From CAVVFX01 sp963777595 (GTDB taxonomy: Bacteria > Acidobacteriota > Terriglobia > Bryobacterales > Bryobacteraceae), in contig CAVZRE010000072.1 of assembly GCA_963777595.1 (NCBI GenBank), positions 62,001 through 126,000 on the forward strand: a DNA stretch of 64,000 bases, written 5' to 3'. The notes beneath the pieces are model-generated. The model ran no database searches. It worked only from the letters and a program-made list of their open reading frames with translations, and was not told the origin of the DNA. Each line of letters begins with the position of its first letter. Within the stretch, counting starts at the first letter, position 1. Of this stretch, positions 45,969 through 57,023 are shown one piece after another. A program made the translations under genes and the position numbers.

Positions 45969-47377
45969 ATGAAAGAGAACCTGATGCCCATTACTGAAGA
46001 ACCAAAACTGTTGGAAGCGCCGGTTGAGGGCCGTCCCGCCTCTCATCCCAAATCCGCCTCCCACACGAGCATCACATCGCGGCCTGGAAGGTATTTCTGG
46101 CTGCGATCCTGCTGGCGGGTGTGGTGGCAGCGGTCGGTTTAGCCGGCTATCTGCCGCGCAAACAACGCGAGGCAGCGGCTGCCAGCGCCGCAAGCGAAGA
46201 AAAGAACGATTTGCCGGTGGTCACTGCCGCGCGGGTTCGCAGGGCCGCGCAGGACAGTGAAGTACTGCTGCCCGGCACGCTTTCCGCGCTCGTCGAAGCG
46301 TCCATCTACGCCCGCGCTCCCGGCTACGTACGCAAACGTTACGTCGATATCGGCGATCGGGTGCGCGAAGGGCAATTGATGGCGGAGATCGATGCGCCGG
46401 AGCTCGACCAACAGGTTGCGCAAGCGCGCGCCGCCGTATCCCAGGCTGAGCAACAACTCTCCCAGGCCCGTGCGGCGCTGGTCCAGGCGGAGTCGCAGCG
46501 CGATATCGCCAAGATTACCAGCCAGCGCTACAACAACCTGGTGGGACGAGGCGCCATCGCCCGGCAGGACGCCGACACGCAGGAATCCACCTACAAGACT
46601 TCGCAAGCGTTAGTCGACGCTCAGGAAGCCAACGTCCGCGCTTCTCAGGACAACGTGAAACAGTCGCAAGCGAACCTGGAACGCGTGATTGCTTTACAGG
46701 ATTACAAGAGCGTGAAGGCGCCTTTTAACGGCATCGTGACGGCTCGCAATGTCGATGCCGGAGCCTTGATTTCGGCCAGCGGAGCGGGACTCGGAGCTTC
46801 GCCGATGAGCGTCGGGGGCGCCCAGGCGGCGAATGGCAACGAGATGTTCCGCGTGGCGCAGATCGGCACCATTCGAATGTTGACCAGCGTCCCGCAGGCC
46901 AACGCCACTGACGTGTACGTGGGAATGCCCGCCGATTTGACGGTGCACGAATTTCAGGGCCGCAAATTCCCGGGGAAAGTGACCCGCACCGCGAACTCGC
47001 TCGACCCCACTTCCCGCACCTTGCTGGTGGAAGTGCAGGTGCCCAACCCCGACGGCAAACTCCTTCCCGGCATGTATGCCGAAGTGCATTTCCTCAGTCA
47101 TCGCGCCGTGCCTCCGCTGCTGGTGCCGGGCGATACGCTGATTGCCGGGGCGGACGGATTACGGGTCGCCGTCCTGTCGGATGCTCCGCAGGAAGGCAAA
47201 GGTGCGAAGAGAGTCCATATCGAGTCCGTTCAGATCGGCCGGGATTATGGGACGGAAACGGAAATCCTCAGCGGCCTCGCGGGACATGAATTGCTGGTCG
47301 TTAATCCCGGCGACGAAGTGAAGGAAGGCGCGTTCGTTAAAGCGGAAGGCGCACAGAAGCCCGCAGCCAAGAAATAG
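45969..47377 (+). CDS. HlyD/AcrA-type periplasmic membrane-fusion protein, one frameshift
   Basis: Partner of the RND pump, linking it to an outer-membrane channel. ATG at 45969 begins a cytoplasmic tail (KENLMPITEEPKLLEAPVEG). Near 46065 the frame shifts by one base into a membrane anchor (AAWKVFLAAILLAGVVAAVG), then AGYLPRKQ. The rest is in frame: barrel-sandwich half VRRAAQDSEVLLPGTL and ARAPGYVRKRYVDIGDRVREGQLM; a long coiled-coil hairpin rich in Gln and Ala (QAEQQLSQARAALVQAESQR); second lipoyl-like half KAPFNGIVTARNVDAGAL; and a beta-barrel (VTRTANSLDPTSRTLLVEVQ). The length after repair is about 470 residues. Confidence 0.87.
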
Positions 47378-47380
47378 CTT

Positions 47381-47761
47381 CTACTGGACGGGCCGCACAG
47401 ACGGCCCTTGAAGCCTGTCGGTGATTCCCAGAAAGAACGCCGGCCCTACGTCGAGCGCGTCAATTTCGTCGTGGGCAACTTCACCGAAAACGCGCCGAAT
47501 TGTGCGTTTGTCGATTGAGCGCAGTTGATCGATTAAGGCGAAGGACATCTTCGTGAGCACGCTCTTTCCGGGCGTGAGCGTGGGATACAGAAGCCCTTCG
47601 CCAGGAGTTCCTGTCACTGGCACCACGCACACGAGCGGAAATCGCTGATCGCTGATAATCTCAGGATCGCTTACCACTATGCAAGGTCGCACGCCGCGCT
47701 GTTCGTGCCCCATTGCCGGGTCGAGTTCCACCAGTACGACGGTTCCTCGACCGAACCTCAC
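47381..47761 (-). CDS. MazF/PemK-type toxin
   Basis: A 126-residue toxin of the MazF endoribonuclease family. Family features: RFGRGTVVLVELDPAMGHEQRGVRPCIVVSD (the conserved R-PxxVvs segment), PLVCVVPVTG, and SFALIDQLRSIDKRTIRRVFGEV, with the catalytic Arg/Thr regions. GTG at 47761 overlaps the antitoxin stop (GTGA), and GGAGGAACAGGAG just upstream serves as a ribosome-binding site. The open frame extends further upstream but overlaps the antitoxin. It is convergent with the RND fusion protein gene, with a 3-base gap. Confidence 0.9.
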   Translation of the reverse strand: MRFGRGTVVLVELDPAMGHEQRGVRPCIVVSDPEIISDQRFPLVCVVPVTGTPGEGLLYPTLTPGKSVLTKMSFALIDQLRSIDKRTIRRVFGEVAHDEIDALDVGPAFFLGITDRLQGPSVRPVQ

Positions 47762-48066
47762 TCCTGTTCCTCCAACCAACCGTAGCCCTGCACCCAACGA
47801 ACTGGTTGTCCAGCGTCGCGATTATAAAGAGTGTCACTCCCTTCGTCAGGCAAACCGGATACCCACACCTCGAATCCCTCATTCGCGAGATCGGCGCCTT
47901 CAGGGTGGGGATTCTCAAGAGATCTACGAAGTTCTACACGGCGGCGATGATCGAGTTCACGTCGCACAACCTCCGCGACGAACTTACTTCGATCCTTCTC
48001 CAGGCGGTCGATTTCCCGGATAAGCTCAACCGGCAAGCTCACGGCAACATTTTCTATGCTGGCCAT
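47758..48066 (-). CDS. Ribbon-helix-helix antitoxin of the MazEF-like pair
   Basis: A 102-residue protein whose N-terminal 45 residues read as a ribbon-helix-helix DNA-binding domain (VAVSLPVELIREIDRLEKDRSKFVAEVVRREL). A charged linker (ELRRSLENPHPEGADLAN) and a C-terminal tail rich in Gly, Trp and Asp (FEVWVSGLPDEGSDTLYN, WVQGYGWLEEQE) would wrap the toxin. In MazEF pairs the antitoxin precedes and autoregulates the operon. It is adjacent to and coupled with the MazF-like gene. Confidence 0.82.
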   Translation of the reverse strand: MASIENVAVSLPVELIREIDRLEKDRSKFVAEVVRRELDHRRRVELRRSLENPHPEGADLANEGFEVWVSGLPDEGSDTLYNRDAGQPVRWVQGYGWLEEQE

Positions 48067-48139
48067 TGTATACCTACGATATGATCATAGCTCGACACGA
48101 CTCGGCGTAACGGACGTGAGTGGGTGGCGAAATCTTCGC

Positions 48140-48583
48140 ATGTCCCAAGCCTCGGATGTCTATTTGGCACCGGTCCGCGGAGACGATAACATCATTACGG
48201 TGGTCAACTCCAGGATCGATCTCATTCTCCGACCGGGCTCCGAACTCGCAAAGGTATGGAAGGACGTGCACAGCTGCATCATGGCCTGCAAGCAAAGCCG
48301 GGTCCCTTTTCCTGTACTCTATTCTGCCTGGACCTTTGCCACCACTCTAACCGGCAGCGTTTCACCGGCGCCCGAGCTTGGGCACCGGCGTCTATCAGGT
48401 TCCGACCGAAGCCGCGAGTGGCGTAATGCCTGGATGAGATTGCCCAGTCTTACCGTGGCGAGTTCGGCCCTGCGAATTCCGCTCAAAGTTGAGAGAATTA
48501 TTAGTCCTGATCCCGTTTTCGACGCTGCACATTACTGGCTGGACTGGAACAGCGGCAGCCGCGGAGCCTTGAGGCCCTATTAA
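48140..48583 (+). CDS. Hypothetical protein beside the MazEF-like pair
   Basis: A protein of about 147 residues I do not recognise with confidence. ATG at 48140 (SQASDVYLAPVRGDDNIITV) is preferred over 48056, which overlaps the start of the antitoxin gene. The C-terminus (RLPSLTVASSALRIPLKVERIISPDPVFDAAHYWLDW) faintly recalls the end of the RES toxin domain (a strand with Arg-Ile-Pro then an acidic loop), but the N-terminal part of RES is not evident. It ends 11 bases before the ATP-grasp gene and may form a unit with it. Coding confidence is moderate. Confidence 0.45.
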   Translation: MSQASDVYLAPVRGDDNIITVVNSRIDLILRPGSELAKVWKDVHSCIMACKQSRVPFPVLYSAWTFATTLTGSVSPAPELGHRRLSGSDRSREWRNAWMRLPSLTVASSALRIPLKVERIISPDPVFDAAHYWLDWNSGSRGALRPY

Positions 48584-48594
48584 GCGGACGCACG

Positions 48595-50106
48595 ATGCCT
48601 GGAAACATGGATCAATACCCTGCCGGTCGACCCGGGCCTCAGCCTCAAGCTGAAGGCAGGTTAGCACCCTCTCCGCTACACGCCCGCGAAGCTGCCCTGC
48701 AACAACTTGAGAACCGTATCGCCTCTCATCCCGACGCACTAGATCTCCGATTCAACTTGGCCGCCCTCCTCGCCGAAATGGGCCAACTTCAGGACGCCCG
48801 AGACGCCTACCTCGACCTCCTCAAGCGCGACCCCACCCATCGTCTCGCGTTAAACAACCTCGGCACCCTCCTTGACGCCACGGGACATCGCACTGCCGCG
48901 TGTACAGCGTACGCCCAAGCCGTGGCACAGCATCCCGAAGACCCCATGAGCCGCGTGAATCTCGGCAACCTGCTCTACCAAAAAGGCGACTATCTCGGCG
49001 CTCGCGAGCACTACGAGACTGCGCTCCGCCACGACCCCGATCACCCTGAAGCGCATCAGGGTCTCGCCTACGTGCTGACTGAACTTGGTGACGATTCAGC
49101 CGCGCAAACGCACCGCCGCAAGGGCTTCGAGCATCGCCCCATGGTCACCATGCCCTACCGCGGAGACGGGCCGCCAATATCGTTGCTTCTGCTGGTGTCG
49201 TCTCTCGGCGGCAACATTCCCACTCGCCATTTGCTCGACGACCGCATCTTTGAGACCCACGTCATCGTCCCCGAATTCTACGATCCGCAACTCGCGCTGC
49301 CGCCCCACAGCCTGATCTTCAACGCCATCGGTGACGCCGACCTCGCGGCCGACTCGCTCACCGCGGCACAGTCCATCCTGGCGCTCTCCTCCGCGTCCGT
49401 TATCAATCCGCCTTCAGCCGTGCTGGCCACCGGACGTGCCAGTCACGCGCGGCTTGCGCAGTTGCCAGGCGTGGTTTTGCCGCTCACGATGACGGTGCCT
49501 CGCGAACAACTCACCTCCGCGGACGCCGAAGCCACATTGAAAAGCCGCGGCTTCCGTTTTCCACTCCTCGTCCGGACTCCCGGCTTTCATACCGGACGCC
49601 ATTTCAACCGCGTAGAAGATCTTGAAGCTCTTCCAGAAGCCGTGGAGAAGTTGCCGGGAAGGGAACTCACTGTGATCGAATTCCTCAACGCTCGCGGCGC
49701 CGACGGAAAGGTACGAAAGTACCGCGTCATGATGCTCGACGGCCAGCTCTACCCGCTTCATCTGGCGATTTCGAGCCATTGGAAAATCCACTACTTCACT
49801 GCCGAAATGGCGGAACACGCGGAACATCGCGCCGAAGATGCAGCCTTTCTCCACTCGATGCCTTCCGTCCTGGGAACACGCGCCATGGAAGCGCTCGCCC
49901 AAATTCAAACCACGCTCGGCCTGGACTATGCCGGCATCGACTTCGGCCTGAGCGCCTCCGGTGAAATCCTCCTCTTCGAAGCCAATGCGACCATGGTGGT
50001 GAATCCTCCGGAGCCCGATGAACGTTGGGCCTACCGCCGTCCGGCCGTGGACCGGATCTTTGCAGCGGTGCGGAAGATGTTAACGTCGCGCGCCGCCGCT
50101 CGTTAA
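48595..50106 (+). CDS. TPR protein with C-terminal ATP-grasp domain
   Basis: A 503-residue two-part protein. About residues 30-185 carry four TPR repeats (LRFNLAALLAEMGQLQDARDAYLDLLKRDPTH; LALNNLGTLLDATG; SRVNLGNLLYQKGDYLGAREHYETALRHDPDH). The remainder is a RimK-type ATP-grasp region: FPLLVRTPGFHTGRHFNRVED (ATP-binding lysine region), RELTVIEFLNARGADGKVRKYRVMMLDGQ, and near the C-terminus the metal site GLDYAGIDFGLSASGEILLFEANATM. The family ligates amino acids or makes peptide-like bonds; the substrate is unknown. It is convergent with the second Oar gene, whose stop overlaps its own. Confidence 0.85.
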   Translation: MPGNMDQYPAGRPGPQPQAEGRLAPSPLHAREAALQQLENRIASHPDALDLRFNLAALLAEMGQLQDARDAYLDLLKRDPTHRLALNNLGTLLDATGHRTAACTAYAQAVAQHPEDPMSRVNLGNLLYQKGDYLGAREHYETALRHDPDHPEAHQGLAYVLTELGDDSAAQTHRRKGFEHRPMVTMPYRGDGPPISLLLLVSSLGGNIPTRHLLDDRIFETHVIVPEFYDPQLALPPHSLIFNAIGDADLAADSLTAAQSILALSSASVINPPSAVLATGRASHARLAQLPGVVLPLTMTVPREQLTSADAEATLKSRGFRFPLLVRTPGFHTGRHFNRVEDLEALPEAVEKLPGRELTVIEFLNARGADGKVRKYRVMMLDGQLYPLHLAISSHWKIHYFTAEMAEHAEHRAEDAAFLHSMPSVLGTRAMEALAQIQTTLGLDYAGIDFGLSASGEILLFEANATMVVNPPEPDERWAYRRPAVDRIFAAVRKMLTSRAAAR

Positions 50107-53100
50107 AACTGCAGCTTCATCGAGAACTGAATAAACCTCGGCAAATTGCTCTGATCCATGGCGCCCGAAATGCGTCCGAACGTTCCGCTTGTGATCGATG
50201 TGACCGGCCCGCTAAAAAACTGCGGAGAGTTGAACGCGTTGATAAAATCCGTGCGGAACAGCAACTCGACGTGCTCACTGATGCGGTTGTGCTTAATGAT
50301 CGAGATATCCACGTTGTGAATTCCCGGCAGCCGCACGCTCGCCAGTCGCGACGACCACATCTGCAATGTGTCCGCTTGCCGTATGGTCCATGCCACCTGT
50401 TCGTTCCCAACACAATTTTGTTTGGCTCCGTTGGCCAGCAGGGTGCAGGTGTTGAACCATTGCGTCAGCGAAGGATTGGGAAGCGCTGGATTGACTCCGG
50501 TGGGCGCCGCACCGGACGGGAAATTCATCGGCATGCCCTCCTGTAAGCGTGTGAGCGTCGAAACCTCCCATCCGCTCACCGCATACCGTACCGGCGCCGC
50601 CAGGTTTGCGCCAATCGGCTTGCCTGTCCCGAACGGCAATTGATACAGGAAATTGATCTGCAGGTTCTGCGGGATGTCCCACGCGGCGATCACTCGCTCC
50701 AGTTGCGTATCTTGCGGGTTTGCAAAGCTGGTCTGATCGATCTGTTTCGAGATGGTGTACGCCACGCTGAAATTCAGCCCATAAGACAGCCGCTTCATCA
50801 CTACGAACTGCGCGGAGTTATAGCTCGACTTGCCGATGGGCTCGAACATCTCCGTGATGCCGTTCCGGAGCGGTCCAGCAGGAATTCCGGATAGGGCGCA
50901 AGCAACTGTTGCTCCGGAATAGTCGCTCCATTCAAGGAGGTGCCCGGAAGTTTGCCGGCGAAGGGGTTCGGCACGTTTGCGCTCAAAGGCGTCGGGCCCA
51001 AGGCCAGATTTCCCGCGCTCAACGCATTCAGTTGCTGGCTGACCGCGATGCGCGACGACCGGCTTCCCACATACGCTGCCGTCAGACAGAAAATCCTTGG
51101 CCAACTCACGCTGTACTTCGAATGAAAACTGCTGCACGTAGGGCGGCGCGCCGCCCGCTGGATCGGCGAAAGTATAGTTTTGGCCCAGCGCCGTCAGCAG
51201 TCCCTGCGAAGATCCGGCGGGCTGCAGAATGCCCGTCGGAAAAGGGTTGTCGAGCGTGTTCGCCGGAATGCCGGTCTGAATCGACGTCACCATGTTGGTG
51301 GTCTGGGTGAAGCCGGGAGCGTTGCCTGGGTCGTACCAGGTCTGCCCGTAGACCAACGCATAACCGCCGCGCAGAACGGTATGTTGATCAGCTGATAAGC
51401 CGCGCCGAACCGGGGCCCGAGATTTCCCCACGAAGGATTGAAAATGCCTCGCGGATTGCCGCCCACGCCCGAAAACAACACGCCGCCGTATACGGGGAAG
51501 GTCGGGCGTACTGATCGGGTTCACGGTAGTGGCGGCAAAGCCCCGCGGCAGTTCGTTGAACCGGTCGGTCATCGGCCCCAGGTAATCCCAGCGAAGCCCC
51601 AGGTTGATCTTCAGCTTCTCTGTAACCCGGATATCGTTCTGGAAATACAGCGATGTCAATTTCTCCTGCCGCGCCGGTTCGCTCGCGACTTGAATGTAGC
51701 CGCTCTGCGGCGTCCCCAACAGGAAAGACGCCAGCGCATTGCCGGACGACGGCTGGATCAGCGTCGGATTCGCGCCGGTAAAAGTCTGGTCGAAGGTGAA
51801 ATTGCCCGCATCGTATCCGGGTTGCTGCGAGTAGCCGCGAATCACCCGGAATTCCACGCCGAACTTACTCGTCACCCGCCCCATCGATTTTAAACAGTCC
51901 GCCTTGAAATGAGGTGGTCTGCGCGATTGGACTGATGTAAGTCGGCTGCGCCCCTGCGCCTTCGTAATTGGTCCAGTTGAATTTCGGAAACCAGTTCGCC
52001 GCTTCGCCGACAAACGTGGACGAAAAGCCCAGCGCCGAGGGGCCCACCGCCGGCGCCCTGATTCGCTCCGCTTTCGGACTTGAATCGCTCCAGGCCGGCG
52101 CGAAGATCGAGCACCGTCGTCGGACTCAGAGTCTTGGTGAACTGAACGGTCGCGTTGTGATTCTCGCGCGTGAACGGATTATTCTGCCCGGTATCCGCCG
52201 GATTGATCGCCGCAGTTGGTCGAATAATGGAAGCTTCGCTCCTCCTGCAGCGCATTGCGGGAATAACGCACGAACAGCCGCGTGGACTGGTTGATGTCGT
52301 AGTCCACGCGGCCGGTATTTTCCGGAAAGTAGTCGGTGAACTTGCGCGTGTTCCCGTTGTTCGTCAGGTTGTTCAAACCGGTCAGCGGATCGCCGGCACG
52401 TTACCCGAGCGGTACATACGAGAAGACTTTCACTGCAACCGGATCCAGCCGCGAGGCCGGAATGATGTTACCGGCGAAAGGCGTCCGGACCAGTGCTCCG
52501 TTGACTCCGGTCGTCGTTGAGAAAGGATCGTAAATCGATCTGCACCAGCGGATTCCCGGAAGAATCACGCGCGTAATAAGTCTGCGAGAAGTTCCCTTGC
52601 TTCTGTAACGCGGTCGGAACCGACGTGGTAAAAGGATCCGGAATCACCTGGCGGATATCTTCAAACGTGTAAGCTGAAGAAAAGCTTGTTCTTGCGGATC
52701 GGCCCGCCGATATCGCCGCCGAATGTATTGATATGCGACGACTGCCTGCGCACACCGGTCAGATTGCTGTTGAACGTATTCGCGTCCAGGTGGGTATTCT
52801 GGAGAAACTCGAACAGCGCGCCATGAAATTGGTTGGTCCCGTTCTTGGTGACCATGTTGATGACGCCGCCCAGGGTCCAGCCATACTGCGCGTCGAAGTT
52901 CGTGGTCTGCACCTTAAATTCGCCCACCGCCTCCGCCGTCGGAACGTAGGACACCGAAGTCGCCTCCAACAGGCTGGTGATACCGTCCACCAGAACTTCG
53001 TTGGTGCTCGGCCGTCCTCCGTCGATCGCCATGCTGGAGGAGCCGGAGATGTCGAACGGCCGCAGCCTTTGCGTAGACGCATCCTGAATCACGCCCGGCG

Positions 53101-53555
53101 CCGACCATGCCGCCGCGAACGGATTGCGGCCCATCAACGGAACGTCCAGCACCTGCCGGAATCGATGTTCAGTCCCCGATCCGCCGTTTCCGTCTGCAAG
53201 AGCTTCGCGCATTGGCCGCGACCGTGACGGATTGGCTCACATCGCCCACCGCCAGCGTGATATCCACCACCCCGCTCGGCCACGTCGAGCGTCACACCTT
53301 CGCGAATGGCTTTCTTGAAGCCCGGCTTCTCGACGGTGACGGTGTAGCTGCCAGGAATGAGAAAGGTGCCTGATAGATCGCCGTCGTCGCCCGACTTGTG
53401 GTGACAGTGTCTCCGGTTCCAATGTTTCGGACATGGATATCGGCGCCCGAAACCGGGTGCACCGGCGGGATCGGTAATTCGCCCGGTTATGGTGGCCCGA
53501 ACTCCTGGCATAAAGCCAGCGATGAAAAAAGAAGTAGCGCGGCGACAAAGCGCAT
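50103..53555 (-). pseudogene. Oar-like TonB-dependent receptor, multiple frameshifts
   Basis: A second Oar-type outer-membrane receptor, about 1150 residues if joined. ATG at 53555 begins a signal peptide ending near FIAGFMPGVRA. Then comes the carboxypeptidase-regulatory domain (TGRITDPAGAP, VSGADIHVRNIGTGD, LSGTFLIPGSYTVTVEKPGF), a plug-like part (VLDVPLMGRNPFAAAWSAPG, DGGRPSTNEVLVDGITS, NFDAQYGWTLGGVINMVTKN), and a barrel ending FSMKLQF. The frame changes several times between about 50.8 and 53.5 kb, with some compensating pairs. Each fragment is conserved, so the protein is probably intact and the assembly faulty. It is convergent with the ATP-grasp gene, overlapping by 4 bases. Confidence 0.83.
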
Positions 53556-53770
53556 GAAAAGCAAAACCTCCACGGAGAGACTAATGCTACAGATTCTTAA
53601 AATTGTATGTCGGCCGCCATTCGCTGTCCATTGCACCCATCGAAGGAGTGTGAATTACAGGACATTAAGGAAGACAAAATAAATCCAAGGCGCGCTCGCC
53701 ATTCTGATCGAAAACAGTAGGCTGGACGGTTGCTATTCGGTTACTCCCGCAAGCCAAGCGAGCGCTTCCG

Positions 53771-54335
53771 CTAATCCCGTAGCGCCACCACTACCCGCCC
53801 CGGCTGAATCTCGAAATGGTCGATGTTATAGCCCAATTCGAAATCCATCCCAATTTTAGCGTCCGGAAAATTTGGAACCACGAAATTAGTAATCAGAAAA
53901 TCCAACGTCCGGCCTTCCGCTGTGATCCCGGAAATCTCCACTTTTAATACGTCCACCCTCGCTTTGCCGTGGGCCGAAGTCAACCGCACCGTAATCGCCA
54001 CCGGACGTTCGCCCTCCGGCCAGTTGGGACAATAGCCAATTCGATTTCACTCCCTGCGCCTGCCGGACCTTCAGAAAATCGATGTCGGCCGTACCGCGTA
54101 CGATGTTATCGTTGTCCGTCTCCACATCGATATTGCGCAGCCCGTTCGGAATATTGTAAGGAAGTATGGATTCGAGGTAAGGATTCAGATCCTGCATGCG
54201 CATCACCACTCGCGAACCGGGAGGGTAGATGCCCAGCGCCAGCCCGTGAAACTTCGCTTTGATATTCTCGACCGGCGACGGCGCCGCGATCGCCAGAGCC
54301 AGTGCGCCGCAGACTAAAATCCGGCTGAGTCTCAT
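53771..54335 (-). CDS. Small exported protein, unknown, one frameshift
   Basis: About 187 residues when joined. ATG at 54335 opens a signal-like N-terminus (RLSRILVCGALALAIAAPSPV). A beta-rich body follows: KAKFHGLALGIYPPGSRVVMRM, IDVETDNDNIVRGTADIDFLKV, and after a frameshift near 54005, AITVRLTSAHGKARVDVLKVEI and FVVPNFPDAKIGMDFELGYN. The alternation of strands and the IDFLKV/VVPNFPD pattern suggest a small periplasmic lipid- or membrane-associated fold, but I do not recognise the family. Its first codon overlaps the stop of the VWA gene upstream (ATGA). Confidence 0.65.
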
Positions 54336-56848
54336 GCCCCGGCAGCTACCGCACGCCGCAGCCGGAGCGCTTCAACCAGGCCTCTCCATTTGCGCATCAC
54401 CAGTTCTATCAGATTGAGCAGCACCGCTACCCCGAGCAGGCCGGGCCACAGCTCCATAGTTGAATCGATCGACCGTCCGCCATTATCGAAAATGCCGCTG
54501 ATCGGAGGATTAAAGCGTCCTCCCGTGCTCGCCGCGATGCTCTTCAACAGAAACTGATTCGAGCCGAAATCGGATAGTTCCGCTTCTTCCCGGTAAATAC
54601 CCACTTCAGGAAACGCGCGGCTATCGTTCAGCGGTCGGATGCGGAACAATCCCTGCCGCTGTCCCACGATCGCCTCGCCATGATAATTTCCTGCCGAACT
54701 CTTTGTCACCTTGATCGGTTGACGGAAGCCATCCGGTCCGAAAATGAAAATGTCCGGGACCGTCTCGGGATCTTCCACATCTTTTCCTAGCCGGTAATTC
54801 ACCGTCACTGCGCCGTTCGCGGCATCGTAACCCGCTACCGCTTCGCTCGGCGGAGCGTGGGGCAACAGGTCGCGCGCCACGTTGCTCCAGAATTTGTCGT
54901 AGCCCGGCCATGTCACCCAGTTGGCGGCCCACCGGGACTTGGCGTCAGAAGCAAATACCGCCGCCCGTCCTAACCCGTTCTGCCAGCGCATGAAGAGCGG
55001 ATCGCGGTCGATTCCCAGCACCTGATCGGAACCCGGTTTGGTTTGAAAACGGACGTAGCCCAGCAGCACCGGCGCGCTATCCATCGCCACGCCTTCGAGT
55101 AGATCCGCCTTCTCCATTACGATCGGCTTCAGTGGCTTCTCCACCGCCGTCGTGCCGGTATGCTCCTGCACGTCCTTCAGCAGGATCTGCTCCAGCCCGG
55201 AAGGATCATTCAGGAAATACGACTTTGCCGTTAGCATACTCAGCCACCTTTTCCAGATAGGCGCGGTTGACATCCTGGCCCAGCCCGACCGTCGAGATGG
55301 TGACATTGTTCGCCGCGGCTTCCTTCGATAGCGTCAGGCTGTCGCCTTCCTCCGAGATGCCGTCCGTCAGCAGCACGATGTGCTTATAGACCGCGTTCAG
55401 ATGTATGGATCCGGTTGTAAGCCTCGCTGCAGCGCCGGCGCGATCTGCGTGCCGCCATCAGGCGTAATCCCGGAAATCAGCCGCGCGATCAGCGAACGGT
55501 CCTCGGCCTTGCGGACCGGCACTGCCCATTGGAAAGAGTTGTCGAAAATCAGGACGCCGACCAGATCGATCGGCCGCAGGTTCTGCACCACCCCGATCGA
55601 TGCGGCCCGCGCGAGATCCATCTTCTTGCCCTCCATCGATGAAGATTTGTCGATGATGAGAATCACGCAGGTGCCTTCGGGCGAGCGCGGAGGCGCGAGC
55701 TTCGCCGGGAACGCACGCTCCAGCGGAGTCTCCGGCGCGCCTTTTTTATCCACGTAGATATTACGCTCGCCTGCAATCCAAAGAATGCCGCCACCATCTT
55801 TCTCGAAATTCTCGATCCGCGCCTGGTCCGCAAGTGGAATCGCATCCATGTTGATGTTATTGAACACCAGCAATTGATAATTCGTGAGGTCCTTCGGAAT
55901 GTCGGCGCCATTGCGGTCGTAGTCGAACTGGTTGGCTTCGAGAACGTTGGTCAAATGGACGTCAGTCCCCGCGGGATCTTGCGAAAGCAATAGTGCCCGC
56001 GCTCGCCGTACCGTCACCGCCTGCTCGAATCGCGCCTCACCTGATCCCGCGGCATTAATTTTTCCCGCGAGATCGAGCACCCCGGAGGTGTTCAGGCTGG
56101 CGCGCACCCGAACATGATTTTGCCCGCGTTCGAGATCCACCGGATTGTGTCCGAGGCTCTTGCCTTCTGCTGTCAGTTCTACCGTCGCGTGGCTCGGACC
56201 AGGTGATTCGATCGTCAGGTCGACGGGAAATTTCTCGCCGCTGAAAACCTGCCCGGGAAGCGAGACCGCATCCAGTCGGAGACCCGGCTGCGCCCGGCCG
56301 CTGAGCGCGTATGTGTCAATGGGAACGCCGAGCTGCTGGGCCTGCCAGGTAGCACGCACAATGCTCCCCGTGTTCTCGTTGCCGTCGGAAATCAGGACCA
56401 CCCGGCGGATTAACCCGGCGGGCAGGGAAGCGACAGCTTCGCTGACTGCGCGCTCCAGGTTGGTGGCGCGTCCCGCTTCGCCGCTCGTGTGCTGAAAGTT
56501 CCAGGTCTTTCCATTGCGCTCAGATTGCAGCGGCTGTCGCGGATTCCGCGCGAAGGGTATCACCTCGGTGACGTTACTGCCGCGCGATGCTTCAATCTGC
56601 GTCGCGATCTCGGAAACCCGTTGCAAGTCCGCCGGAGTTACGCTGGCCGAGGTGTCGGCGAGCACCGCGACGGCGACTTTCGTCTTCTGAAACGCGAGAC
56701 GAGGCTCAGCCAGCGCGGCAACGATCAGCGCGATAGCCAGAGCTTTCACGATCAGCCGGGGCTTCCCCGTAGTGCGCGGCCAATCATATAGAAGCCACGC
56801 CACGGGAACCACCAGCAGTAACAGCCAGAGGGGGTGGACAAACGCCAT
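54332..56848 (-). pseudogene. Membrane protein with VWA domain, two frameshifts
   Basis: A protein of about 838 residues. The N-terminus is a pair of membrane spans (PLWLLLLVVPVAWLLYDW; KALAIALIVAALAEP), then a VWA-like fold (VAVAVLADTSASVTPADLQR, RRVVLISDGNENTGS), beta-sandwich domains, and a second canonical VWA (CVILIIDKSSSMEGKKMDLA, LVGVLIFDNSF). A large C-terminal part follows and ends with a membrane helix (LWPGLLGVAVLLNLIELV). It resembles the membrane-anchored glutamine-amidotransferase-like/VWA family. Two breaks, near 55390 and 55240, are single-base and leave no missing sequence. It is likely cotranscribed with the small exported gene that follows. Confidence 0.78.
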
Positions 56849-57023
56849 GGTACTAACTCCAGTGTGACAGACTTTTCGCCCCGCCCTCTAAGCGCCAGAC
56901 TTTGGAGGGACTTACCAAATTCCGCAATTGTGAACGGCAGGTCGGCCATTCCTGGCCGCTGCCGCTTTCAATCCGCTCTTCCTGGCTGCGACTCGCCTTG
57001 CCGAACGGTAGCGGCGGGCGCTT

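Noticed and set aside
47388..47408. Hairpin GGGCCG/CGGCCC as a terminator after the fusion protein gene
   Set aside because: The stem is only six pairs, lacks a T-run, and lies inside the end of the mazF-like gene.
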